Shown: piece after piece, positions 1 through 5,341 of the stretch | How the letters are laid out: each line of letters begins with the position of its first letter | Numbering within the stretch: the stretch's first letter is position 1 | Assembly (NCBI GenBank): GCA_002439735.1 | Contig: DJPG01000022.1 | Location: 1 to 5,471 of the forward strand | Origin: Firmicutes bacterium UBA6418 | Lineage (GTDB): Bacteria > Bacillota > Clostridia > Peptostreptococcales > Anaerovoracaceae | Length of the DNA: 5,471 bases | Reading direction: 5' to 3' | Program-made: the position numbers and the translations under genes | The notes under the pieces: model-generated | The model's database searches: none | What the model was told of the DNA's origin: nothing | What the model saw: the letters and a program-made list of their open reading frames with translations, nothing else

Positions 1-215
1 GCCATCGCGAACTGATTGGAAAACATGAACGCCACGAGTTCCGTCAGCACGCCGTCTTTCGCGCGAAAGATATTCTGAAAGGAACTGTAAGAAACGTTGG
101 CTTTCTCCACGATCTCCGCCATGGTGGTCTTTTTGTAGCCTTTCTCCAGAAAGAGTTTGACACAGACCGTCAGGATCCTTTTTTTCGCGGGCAGACTTAC
201 GCTTGTGACCGCCAT
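1..215 (-). CDS. TetR-family transcriptional repressor, N-terminal part (runs off the left edge)
   Basis: About 71 codons of the N-terminus are present and the rest lies outside the window. The protein begins MAVTSVSLPAKKRI after the first Met and contains a TetR-type helix-turn-helix at about residues 15-60: KLFLEKGYKKTTMAEIVEKA, then NVSYSSFQNIFRAKDGVL. This is the usual TetR order of helix 1, the TTxxEI segment, the turn before the recognition helix, and a YF-like/SKE-like segment. Here the normally aromatic position is Gln (FQNIF) and SKE is AKD. The ATG at 215 was chosen over the in-frame ATG at 221 because the GGAGG at 223-227 lies 7 nt from the former and 1 nt from the latter. TetR proteins bind palindromic operators as dimers and usually repress themselves and a neighbour. 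The inverted repeat over this gene's promoter fits that. The ligand cannot be inferred because the C-terminal domain is missing. Confidence 0.88.
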   Translation of the reverse strand, partial: MAVTSVSLPAKKRILTVCVKLFLEKGYKKTTMAEIVEKANVSYSSFQNIFRAKDGVLTELVAFMFSNQFAM

Positions 216-222
216 ATGCATC

Positions 223-227
223 CCTCC
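223..227 (-). promoter_or_regulatory. Ribosome binding site of the tetR gene (decides the start)
   Basis: GGAGG on the minus strand, 7 nt upstream of the ATG at 215. It lies only 1 nt from the in-frame ATG at 221, which therefore cannot be the main start. Confidence 0.8.
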
Positions 228-232
228 GTTTC

Positions 233-254
233 ATTTTGGTGTGTATACCAAAAT
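233..254. promoter_or_regulatory. Candidate TetR operator (8-bp inverted repeat, 6-bp spacer)
   Basis: ATTTTGGT (233-240) and its exact reverse complement ACCAAAAT (247-254) are separated by GTGTAT. The 22-bp dyad overlaps the last two bases of the -10 hexamer of the tetR promoter and covers the expected transcription start. That is where an autorepressing TetR dimer would block RNA polymerase. The size and symmetry are typical of TetR operators. Assignment to this particular protein is inference from position. Confidence 0.7.
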
Positions 255-281
255 TGTAGCATAGTGAGGCAGGAAATGCAA
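253..281 (-). promoter_or_regulatory. Sigma-A-type promoter of the tetR gene
   Basis: Read on the minus strand: -35 TTGCAT (276-281), a 17-bp spacer, and -10 TACAAT (253-258). Transcription would start near 246, about 30 nt before the ATG at 215. The promoter is nearly consensus and has optimal spacing. The -10 and start region are overlapped by the inverted repeat at 233-254. Confidence 0.72.
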
Positions 282-320
282 CCGGTTTCTATATTTTAAT
301 TGGAAAGCTTTTTTGCGCTA

Positions 321-349
321 TTGATAATTTGAGGAATCCGTAGTATACT
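321..349 (+). promoter_or_regulatory. Sigma-A-type promoter of the AAA_14 ATPase gene
   Basis: -35 TTGATA (321-326), a 17-bp spacer, and -10 TATACT (344-349), one mismatch from consensus in each hexamer. Transcription would start near 356, giving a leader of about 40 nt. The -10 lies inside the 10-bp perfect palindrome TAGTATACTA (341-350). No copy of the putative TetR operator overlaps this promoter, so co-regulation with tetR is not supported by position. Confidence 0.72.
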
Positions 350-384
350 ATACATGAAAGTAGCGACGTAATTGTTGCAAGTTC

Positions 385-391
385 GAGGTGA
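385..391 (+). promoter_or_regulatory. Ribosome binding site of the AAA_14 gene (decides the start)
   Basis: GAGGTGA, complementary to the 3' end of 16S rRNA, lies 5-6 nt upstream of the ATG at 397. An alternative GTG codon at 388 sits inside this site and so is not the likely start. Confidence 0.75.
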
Positions 392-396
392 ATATC

Positions 397-1671
397 ATGA
401 TAAAACGAGATTTTTATTTGAATCGCATGATCCATCATATGTGGAATGGTGAGGTCAAAGTCATTACCGGTATCCGCCGCTGCGGAAAGTCAGTACTGCT
501 GTTTGACCTGTTCTATGAACATCTTCTCTCGCAGGGCGTTCCGGAAGACCACATCCTAAAAATCGAATTGGACCAGAGACGTTACTATAAGTTCCGGAAT
601 CCGATCACGCTTTGCGAGTATGTCGAAGACTTTGTTTCAAAAAAGAAAGATGAGAAGTTCTATCTTTTCATCGATGAAGTTCAGCTTACCGTCAAGGTGA
701 TCGACAAAGAAAACGGCGCCATTGAGGTCTCCATCTATGATATGCTGAATGAACTCAAGGCCTATAAGAATTTAGATGTATATGTAACCGGCAGCAACTC
801 GAAAGGACTGTCGAAAGACATCGCTACAGAGTTCCGCGGTCGTGCATCTCAGATCCACGTATTCCCGCTGTCCTTTGAGGAGTTCTACTCGCATGTAGGC
901 GGTGACGAGCGAAAGGCTCTGGATACCTATATGCTTTACGGCGGTATGCCGCGCTTGCTGGCATTCACGGACGAAAAAGATAAAAAGGATTATCTGTCCT
1001 CTCTGTACAGCGAGCTGTATGTCAAGGATATCGTGGAACGCAACCATATCGAGCGTGAAGATGTTTTAAACGACATTTTGGATTTTCTCGCTTCTCAGAT
1101 CAGTTCTTTGACCAATCCTACAAACATTGCAAATGCACTGACCAGTATAAAGCACGAAAAAATCAACTCCACCCTGATTTCCAACTATGTGCAGCACATC
1201 ATCGATTCATTCCTGATTTCGATGGCAAAGCGCTATGATGTGAAAGGAAAAACCTATTTCAAATATCCGAATAAATACTACTACACCGATATCGGTCTTC
1301 GGAATGCTCGGTTAAACTGGCGGCAGTACGATCCCGGCCACATGATGGAGAATCTCATCTATAACGAACTTCTGCGCAGAGGATATTCCGTTGACATCGG
1401 TGTTGTCGCGGACCGTACCGGCAGCACAAGCAAGCAAAAGGAAATCGACTTTGTGGTAAATGATGCAGATAAAAAAGTCTACATCCAGTCGGCTTTCCGA
1501 ATGGATACGGAAAAGAAAGAATCCTCCGAGCTTGCATCCTTGATGCTGACAAAGGACTTTTTCAAAAAAATCATGGTTCGCATGGATATTCCTCATAGTT
1601 TCTACGATGACAACGGAATTTACCATTGCACCTTGATCGATCTGCTGCTTGGTCGTGCAGAGTTGTTCTAA
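397..1671 (+). CDS. AAA_14 / DUF4143 predicted P-loop ATPase
   Basis: A 424-residue protein from the ATG at 397. It has a Walker A motif GIRRCGKS at residues 25-32, a Walker B motif FYLFIDEVQ at 88-96 (D93, E94), and a sensor-1-like strand VYVTGSNS at 128-135 followed by FRGR (146-149). The phrase YGGMPRL at 181-187 is typical of this family. The second half matches the DUF4143 pattern (SELYVKDIVERN). It ends in a degenerate PD-(D/E)XK-like fold: E318 in the helix ENLIYNELLRRGY, IDF with D351, and YIQ with Q364 where an active nuclease would have Glu. Such ATPases are numerous in anaerobic bacteria and archaea and have no established role. The lost catalytic pattern suggests nucleic acid or partner binding rather than cutting, which is inference. 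The length is normal and the frame is intact. The gene has its own promoter and is convergent with the ATPase gene at 1783-3501. No transmembrane segment or signal peptide is visible. Confidence 0.9.
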   Translation: MIKRDFYLNRMIHHMWNGEVKVITGIRRCGKSVLLFDLFYEHLLSQGVPEDHILKIELDQRRYYKFRNPITLCEYVEDFVSKKKDEKFYLFIDEVQLTVKVIDKENGAIEVSIYDMLNELKAYKNLDVYVTGSNSKGLSKDIATEFRGRASQIHVFPLSFEEFYSHVGGDERKALDTYMLYGGMPRLLAFTDEKDKKDYLSSLYSELYVKDIVERNHIEREDVLNDILDFLASQISSLTNPTNIANALTSIKHEKINSTLISNYVQHIIDSFLISMAKRYDVKGKTYFKYPNKYYYTDIGLRNARLNWRQYDPGHMMENLIYNELLRRGYSVDIGVVADRTGSTSKQKEIDFVVNDADKKVYIQSAFRMDTEKKESSELASLMLTKDFFKKIMVRMDIPHSFYDDNGIYHCTLIDLLLGRAELF

Positions 1672-1676
1672 CCGAT

Positions 1677-1691
1677 GCATCAGGCTGATGC
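1677..1691 (+). terminator. Weak hairpin just after the AAA_14 gene
   Basis: GCATCA and TGATGC form a 6-bp stem with a GGC loop, beginning 6 nt after the stop codon. It is followed only by CTTAATTAAA, a poor T-tract. It may help to end the plus-strand transcript, but it is not a convincing intrinsic terminator. Confidence 0.3.
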
Positions 1692-1697
1692 CTTAAT

Positions 1698-1746
1698 TAA
1701 ACAAAGGCTTCTCGGAAGCAATACAAAGATCGCTCCCAAGAAGCCT
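1698..1746 (-). terminator. Rho-independent terminator of the minus-strand ATPase gene
   Basis: Read on the minus strand, AGGCTTCT (1746-1739) pairs perfectly with AGAAGCCT (1712-1705). Next to it TGGGAGC pairs with GCTTCCG through two G-U pairs. Together they make a 15-bp stem with a 12-nt loop, followed by TTTGTTTAATT. The stem lies 37 nt past the stop codon of the gene at 1783-3501. On the plus strand the two wobble pairs become A-C mismatches and the stem is followed by A residues, so the structure favours the minus-strand transcript. Confidence 0.7.
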
Positions 1747-1782
1747 AAAAAATTCATGCGTCAAAATTGTAAGTGCTTGCGT

Positions 1783-3501
1783 TTATATTTTTTCAGAGCA
1801 GCCTTTTTGTACCATGCAGCCTTTCTTGAAGAAACAGACGGCATATTTGAGGATCTCCTGATAGCCATCCTCTTCCAGCGGTGTGACGTATTTTTGCTCT
1901 TCAATCTGCGCAAGTGCTTCCTTGCACTTCCTTTCCATTCCCCGGATCGTGTCTGAAATCTTCAGTTCCAGGATCATCGCTCTGCCTCTGAATTTCAGTT
2001 CCGTCATCACGATGTCGGGTCTGCCGTTTCCGCTCTCGCGGTTGGATTTCACACGGTAGCCGCCGATATTGACAAGCAGTCCGGCCATAAAGCCATGATA
2101 GAAATTCTCCGCGTAGTCGTAATAGCTGATGGTGTCCGCAAGCTGGCAGTTAATAAAATCCTCGATCGCCTGACAGTCACCTGCTTCCAGAGCACGCAGC
2201 AGCGGACTGCGGTCGGTCTGTTTCATGCGCTGATCGAACCAATAAGAGATAGAATCCCGATAGATAGTTTTCACTTCAATATTTGGGATTTTCATCGTCA
2301 CATATAGATTCTCCCCTGACGCGTCCTTACGCTCTCCGACCTTTTTCAGATAACCGGTAAAAAACAGAAAGTTCCAAAGATTGTCCTGCGTCTGGTGGAT
2401 ATCCGCGTAGGTGATGTCCTCATGCACCGGCTTTTCGATCGTTCCGCCGTTCATCAGTGTTTCCAGATCCTCTTTTGCCTCCTCATCCGCTTCGGCTACC
2501 ATCTCACGCACAATGCTGTTCGAAGAGGTGTTCGACCAGTACGAACGCGGTAAATAGTCTGGGTCATTCTTTCCCATGTAAAGATAGTTTAAGATGCTCC
2601 ATGGATTGTAGATCTCGGTTTTACCGAAACAATATCCGTCGTACCACTGTTTCAGTTCCGGGTATTTATCCGCCCGATCAAAGTATTCCATCATCGCTTT
2701 TACTTCCGGCTCGGTGAAGCCAAAGGCTCCCGGGTAGTTCATGCTGAGGATCGATTCCACCGCTAAATTGTTCAACCCTGTAAAAATACTTTCCTTGCCG
2801 ATTCTAAGACAGCCGGTGATCACACCCTTTTCAAGGTACGGATTCGTCTTGAGCGCAGATTCCAACAAGGAGCGGATAAAACCGATCATTTCTTCGTAAA
2901 ATCCGTGCAGATAGGCGTTCTCGAGCGGCACATCGTACTCATCGATGAGGATGATGGTATTGTTCCCATGATATTTCGCCAAGCATTCGGAGAGGAAACC
3001 GAGCGCTTTGGCATATTCTTCCTTGTTGCCTCTGGCAAGCACGATCCGTTCAAAGATTTCACGATTGCGCGCAGACATCTCACCTTGCAGCACGTAGCTG
3101 TGTCTTTGAAACTCCTTGCAGATCTCATCGATCAGGCAGGCATAGGCGGTTTGATAATCGTCCTGTTTCGCGGACTTCAAGCTCATGAAGATCACCGGAT
3201 ACCGCTGTTGGTGTTTGAGGATCTCTTCTCCGCAGGCTGTGATCGCCAGTCCGTCAAAGAGATAGCCATTATCGACTTTTTCGCCTTTTTCAGTGATCTC
3301 ATCCTCAAAGAAGCGCCGGATCATAAACTGGTTCAGCGTCTTGCCGAAACGCCGCGGGCGGGTAAACAAGGTTACCATTGCCTGACTCTCGATCAGTTCC
3401 TTTATCATCAAGGTTTTATCGACAAAATACCCGCCTTTATCGATCATTGTTTTAAAGTCCTCCACGCCCAGCGCAGCTTGCTTTTTTCTGGTATCGTTCA
3501 T
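1783..3501 (-). CDS. AAA-ATPase-like protein with C-terminal PD-(D/E)XK nuclease-like domain
   Basis: A 572-residue protein from the ATG at 3501, preceded by AAGGAG at 3511-3516 with 9-nt spacing. A longer GTG-start form from 3549 is unlikely because the promoter would start transcription only about 5 nt before it. The N-terminus GVEDFKTMIDKGGYFVDKT (about residues 12-30) and the Walker A-like TRPRRFGKT (47-55) are hallmarks of the AAA-ATPase-like family (Pfam AAA-ATPase_like). Walker B is TIILIDEYD at 182-190. Family phrases GVITGCLRIGKESIFTGLNN (226-245), QWYDGYCFG (285-293) and YNPWSI (298-303) follow. The C-terminal domain has FYHGFMAGLL (467-476), GRPDIV with D496, and ILELK with E512 and K514, an apparently complete PD-(D/E)XK core (PDDEXK_9-type), then QIEEQKY. 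These proteins occur in many copies in gut Firmicutes and Bacteroidetes, and their function is not established. The predicted nuclease activity is inference from the intact motif. The gene is monocistronic with its own promoter and terminator. Confidence 0.92.
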   Translation of the reverse strand: MNDTRKKQAALGVEDFKTMIDKGGYFVDKTLMIKELIESQAMVTLFTRPRRFGKTLNQFMIRRFFEDEITEKGEKVDNGYLFDGLAITACGEEILKHQQRYPVIFMSLKSAKQDDYQTAYACLIDEICKEFQRHSYVLQGEMSARNREIFERIVLARGNKEEYAKALGFLSECLAKYHGNNTIILIDEYDVPLENAYLHGFYEEMIGFIRSLLESALKTNPYLEKGVITGCLRIGKESIFTGLNNLAVESILSMNYPGAFGFTEPEVKAMMEYFDRADKYPELKQWYDGYCFGKTEIYNPWSILNYLYMGKNDPDYLPRSYWSNTSSNSIVREMVAEADEEAKEDLETLMNGGTIEKPVHEDITYADIHQTQDNLWNFLFFTGYLKKVGERKDASGENLYVTMKIPNIEVKTIYRDSISYWFDQRMKQTDRSPLLRALEAGDCQAIEDFINCQLADTISYYDYAENFYHGFMAGLLVNIGGYRVKSNRESGNGRPDIVMTELKFRGRAMILELKISDTIRGMERKCKEALAQIEEQKYVTPLEEDGYQEILKYAVCFFKKGCMVQKGCSEKI

Positions 3502-3510
3502 TTCTTCGCA

Positions 3511-3516
3511 CTCCTT
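3511..3516 (-). promoter_or_regulatory. Ribosome binding site of the AAA-ATPase-like gene (decides the start)
   Basis: AAGGAG on the minus strand, 9 nt upstream of the ATG at 3501. No comparable site precedes the in-frame GTG at 3549. Confidence 0.75.
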
Positions 3517-3560
3517 TCCGGAAGTCTGTGTTTTCGGTCTGTCCCACACTCTCTATTCCC

Positions 3561-3589
3561 AGTATACTTGATTTTGAGCAAAGAAACAA
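3561..3589 (-). promoter_or_regulatory. Sigma-A-type promoter of the AAA-ATPase-like gene
   Basis: Read on the minus strand: -35 TTGTTT (3584-3589), a 17-bp spacer, and -10 TATACT (3561-3566). Transcription would start near 3554, leaving a leader of about 50 nt before the ATG at 3501. Confidence 0.62.
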
Positions 3590-3636
3590 CCAAAAATGCG
3601 AAAAGCGCTTAATCCGGCGCGGCAAAAGATTTCTGC

Positions 3637-3664
3637 ACATCCGCGGGACTTCCCGCATAGTATA
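3637..3664 (+). promoter_or_regulatory. Candidate sporulation (mother-cell, sigma-K-like) promoter of the cwlJ-gerQ operon
   Basis: AC at 3637-3638, a 17-bp spacer, then CATAGTATA at 3656-3664. This fits the Bacillus sigma-K consensus AC-N16/17-CATANNNTA exactly. The CATA core is also shared by sigma-E promoters, but no clear sigma-E -35 (ATA) is visible. No good sigma-A -35 is seen at the right distance. Transcription would start near 3670, about 25 nt before the chosen ATG. The short consensus makes chance matches possible, so the support is mainly the downstream spore genes. The spacer contains a 14-bp inverted repeat (3643-3656). Confidence 0.5.
3643..3656. repeat. Inverted repeat within the cwlJ promoter spacer
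   Basis: GCGGGA (3643-3648) and TCCCGC (3651-3656) are exact reverse complements separated by CT. The dyad fills most of the spacer of the proposed promoter and touches the first base of its -10. It could be a regulator site, but no known sporulation regulator's site is recognised in it. Confidence 0.5.
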
Positions 3665-3684
3665 AGTTGAGTCTATGGGCAGAT

Positions 3685-3689
3685 GGGAG
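3685..3689 (+). promoter_or_regulatory. Ribosome binding site of the cwlJ-like gene (decides the start)
   Basis: GGGAG lies 6 nt upstream of the ATG at 3696. The in-frame ATGs at 3675 and 3690 have no site at a proper distance. Confidence 0.65.
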
Positions 3690-3695
3690 ATGGAT

Positions 3696-4139
3696 ATGGC
3701 ACTGGATACCAGAGAATTGTTTGCAAGGTTGATACAATGTGAAGCGGGCGGCGAGGGCACAGCCGGCATGCAGGCGGTCGCCACGGTCATCATGAACCGC
3801 GCCACCGTCAACGTGGGCGAATTTTCACGTGTCAACAACGGCGGCGATGTGCGGGCGATCATCACGCAGCCCGGGCAGTTTGTCTGCATGCAGGAAACGG
3901 TCGGCGGCCGGTACAACGCGCAGAATGTCTACAATATGACACCCACGCAGGAACACTACGACATCGTGGACTGGGCGCTGGACGGTGGCCGGTTGGCAGG
4001 CGTGGATGAATCGCTGTTCTTCTTCAACCCGTACAGCGACAGCTGTCCGGCCTACTTTCCGACAAGAGTCGGCGTGATCCACAACCGCGTCGGCAATCAC
4101 TGCTTTTACATACCGACAGAACGGTACGCCGATACTTAA
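3696..4139 (+). CDS. cwlJ: CwlJ-like spore cortex-lytic enzyme (SleB/CwlJ hydrolase family)
   Basis: A 147-residue protein made almost entirely of one Hydrolase_2 (SleB/CwlJ) domain. It starts with LFARLIQCEAGGEGTAGMQA: E16 corresponds to the catalytic Glu known from SleB. AVATVIMNRA (27-36), ITQPGQF (56-62) and the C-terminal LFFFNPYSDSCPAYF (107-121) and GNHCFYIPTERYADT (133-147) follow. The C-terminus closely resembles Bacillus CwlJ (..GDCPAQW..., ..SHCFYQPT...). Like CwlJ (about 140 aa), and unlike SleB, it has no signal peptide and no peptidoglycan-binding domain. This fits synthesis in the mother cell and deposition in the coat. CwlJ degrades cortex peptidoglycan containing muramic-delta-lactam during germination. 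The ATG at 3696 was chosen over 3675 because of its ribosome binding site and the proposed transcription start near 3670. The gene lies 17 bp from the gerQ-like gene. A SleB-family hydrolase with another role is the alternative, but size and partner argue for CwlJ. Confidence 0.88.
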   Translation: MALDTRELFARLIQCEAGGEGTAGMQAVATVIMNRATVNVGEFSRVNNGGDVRAIITQPGQFVCMQETVGGRYNAQNVYNMTPTQEHYDIVDWALDGGRLAGVDESLFFFNPYSDSCPAYFPTRVGVIHNRVGNHCFYIPTERYADT

Positions 4140-4156
4140 AAAATAGGAGGTTTTTT

Positions 4157-5119
4157 ATGGCACCATGCAGCGGCAACGTGATCACACCAAGGATGATCCG
4201 CAGAGGTCAGGTACAGATCGGAGATAAGATCGAATTGGAAGATATGCGAGTTTCAATTTCGAAGGAAAATACAAAAGAAACCGTCTCTGTTTCTGCTGAG
4301 GCTGCGGTTTCGCAAAGGGATATTGCAGAGGAAAAAGCTACGGAGGCTGCGAGTGCCGCGGTTCCCGCAAGCACAGTACCGGCAAGCACCGTGCCGGAAG
4401 CCGGCATCGTCTCCGCATCGGCTGACGCGGCACCCGAAACAGCGATCCCGGCCTCAATCCCGGGTCAAGCGCAGAGCAACGCAGCCGAGACGATGCAGGC
4501 AGACACAGTCCCTGCCGCTGCCGTGCCGCAAACGCAGAACAGCTCCGTAAATGAGAACGGCGTATACCTGCGTCCGCAAAACAATGCGTATATGCAGGGA
4601 AATACAGGAATGCCTGGCAACACAGGCATGAACATGCAAGGCAATGCGGGCACACAAAGCCATATGAACATGCAGGGCAGCACCGCACCTACATACTCCG
4701 ATTGGAATACGACCTTTCAGGCGAACACCGCTGCGATCCCGCTGATCTTCCAGAATATGACCGACTACGTCAACTCCCTGGAAAACACCGGACAGCAGAG
4801 CCCGAGCTTCGGCGTGCCGAGCAATCCGCTGGTTCCGCCGGAATACGAGCAGACCATCGACTATGATTCCGCGCAGTACATGAACGGCTTCCTGCGTACG
4901 CAGATCGGCCGCGCGATGCGTGTGGAACAGCTGATCGGTTCCAACAGCACGGAAGACCGCTACGGCTTCCTCGTCGGCGTCGGTAATAACTACCTACTCC
5001 TGCAGGACATCACCAACGGCAATGTCGCCATCGTCGATCTGTACAGCGTCAAATACGTGTACGTCTACTTCAGCGACCCGGTATTTCCGAGCATTCCGTT
5101 CACAAACGGCGGCAGATAA
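4157..5119 (+). CDS. gerQ: GerQ-like spore coat protein with long low-complexity N-terminus
   Basis: A 320-residue protein, preceded by TAGGAGG with GGAGG 6 nt from the ATG. It lies 17 bp after the cwlJ-like gene, so the two are almost certainly co-transcribed. Residues 1-35 look ordered (VITPRMIRRGQVQIGDKIEL). Residues about 45-130 are Ala/Ser/Thr/Pro/Glu-rich and include VPASTVPASTVP (69-80). Residues 146-177 hold imperfect Met-Gln-Gly-Asn repeats, and the region to about 235 is rich in Asn/Gln/Pro. Residues about 238-305 resemble GerQ of Bacillus: YMNGFLRTQIGR, then GFLVGVGNNYLLLQDITNGN and LYSVKYVYVYF, matching the Bacillus pattern of YI..ILR..RG, G.L...G+.+++++D...G and +YLDY+TF. In Bacillus subtilis GerQ is a coat protein needed for CwlJ localisation and is cross-linked by the transglutaminase Tgl. 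There are only five lysines, and K299 is the only one after K60. The GerQ call rests on motif recall, with no alignment run. The rest has no recognised domain. Confidence 0.75.
   Translation: MAPCSGNVITPRMIRRGQVQIGDKIELEDMRVSISKENTKETVSVSAEAAVSQRDIAEEKATEAASAAVPASTVPASTVPEAGIVSASADAAPETAIPASIPGQAQSNAAETMQADTVPAAAVPQTQNSSVNENGVYLRPQNNAYMQGNTGMPGNTGMNMQGNAGTQSHMNMQGSTAPTYSDWNTTFQANTAAIPLIFQNMTDYVNSLENTGQQSPSFGVPSNPLVPPEYEQTIDYDSAQYMNGFLRTQIGRAMRVEQLIGSNSTEDRYGFLVGVGNNYLLLQDITNGNVAIVDLYSVKYVYVYFSDPVFPSIPFTNGGR
4361..4396 (+). repeat. In-frame VPAST coding repeat
   Basis: Codes for VPASTVPASTVP in the GerQ-like protein. The 15-bp units are imperfect at the DNA level (for example gta/gtg and acagta/accgtg), so the repetition is clearer in the protein. 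Confidence 0.5.
4592..4687 (+). repeat. In-frame Met-Gln-Gly-Asn coding repeats
   Basis: Codes for MQGNTG, MPGNTG, MNMQGNAG and, after TQSH, MNMQGSTA in the GerQ-like protein. ATGCA(A/G)GG(C/G) recurs three times, with synonymous differences between copies. This suggests older duplications kept for the amino-acid pattern. Confidence 0.6.
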
Positions 5120-5178
5120 GCAAGATCTGCCTTGCGCAGCACGTTGCAAGTGCCGCGAGTGATTCCGCAGAACTGTCC

Positions 5179-5273
5179 ATGATCGCCCAAACGAGCGAGC
5201 GACGTACTTTGCTGACATTTTGCGCCGTTTTTGCAAAATGTCCAAAGTACGGTGAGTGACTTGGTGCGATCAT
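5179..5273. repeat. 95-nt compound palindrome (possible dispersed intergenic element or structured RNA)
   Basis: Three nested arm pairs are present. The outer pair is ATGATCGCCCAA (5179-5190) with TTGG-T-GCGATCAT (5261-5273, one bulged T). The middle pair is CGTACTTTG (5203-5211) with CAAAGTACG (5243-5251). The inner pair is GACATTTTGC (5214-5223) with GCAAAATGTC (5233-5242), around a 9-nt loop. Between the outer and middle arms the two sides are not complementary. Instead they are similar in direct orientation: GCGAGCGAC (5195-5203) and GTGAGTGAC (5252-5260), 7 of 9 identical. The element is not followed by a T-tract on either strand, so it does not look like a standard terminator. It resembles small palindromic intergenic repeats (MITE- or REP-like). 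That cannot be shown from one copy. Confidence 0.65.
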
Positions 5274-5341
5274 ACAGGGCGAGGACCTAACGAGCGGTAC
5301 TCTGCAGCGTGCCGCGCAGATCGATCGCTTATCGCGGCGCC

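Noticed and set aside
1675..1956. 93-codon plus-strand frame after the AAA_14 gene
   Set aside because: It runs over the terminator and into the antisense of the convergent gene's 3' end. It has no ribosome binding site and no recognisable domain.
2905..3612. 235-codon open frame on the plus strand, opposite the AAA-ATPase-like gene
   Set aside because: It is fully antisense to a gene with clear family motifs, shows no recognisable protein pattern, and has no convincing start signal. It is a shadow frame.
3675..3695. Longer start for the cwlJ-like protein
   Set aside because: The ATG at 3675 has no ribosome binding site and would lie about 5 nt from the proposed transcription start. The extra residues are not part of the hydrolase domain.
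3452..3916. 154-codon minus-strand frame spanning the start of the AAA-ATPase-like gene and the cwlJ promoter
   Set aside because: It overlaps two well-supported genes and both promoters, with no ribosome binding site or family resemblance.
4338..4688. 116-codon minus-strand frame opposite the gerQ-like gene
   Set aside because: Its Cys/Arg/Pro-rich composition results from reading the GC-rich Ala/Pro/Thr codons backwards. No family is recognised.
5111..5131. Intrinsic terminator at the gerQ stop codon
   Set aside because: GGCAGAT/ATCTGCC makes a 7-bp stem over the stop codon, but it is followed only by TTGCGC with no T-tract.
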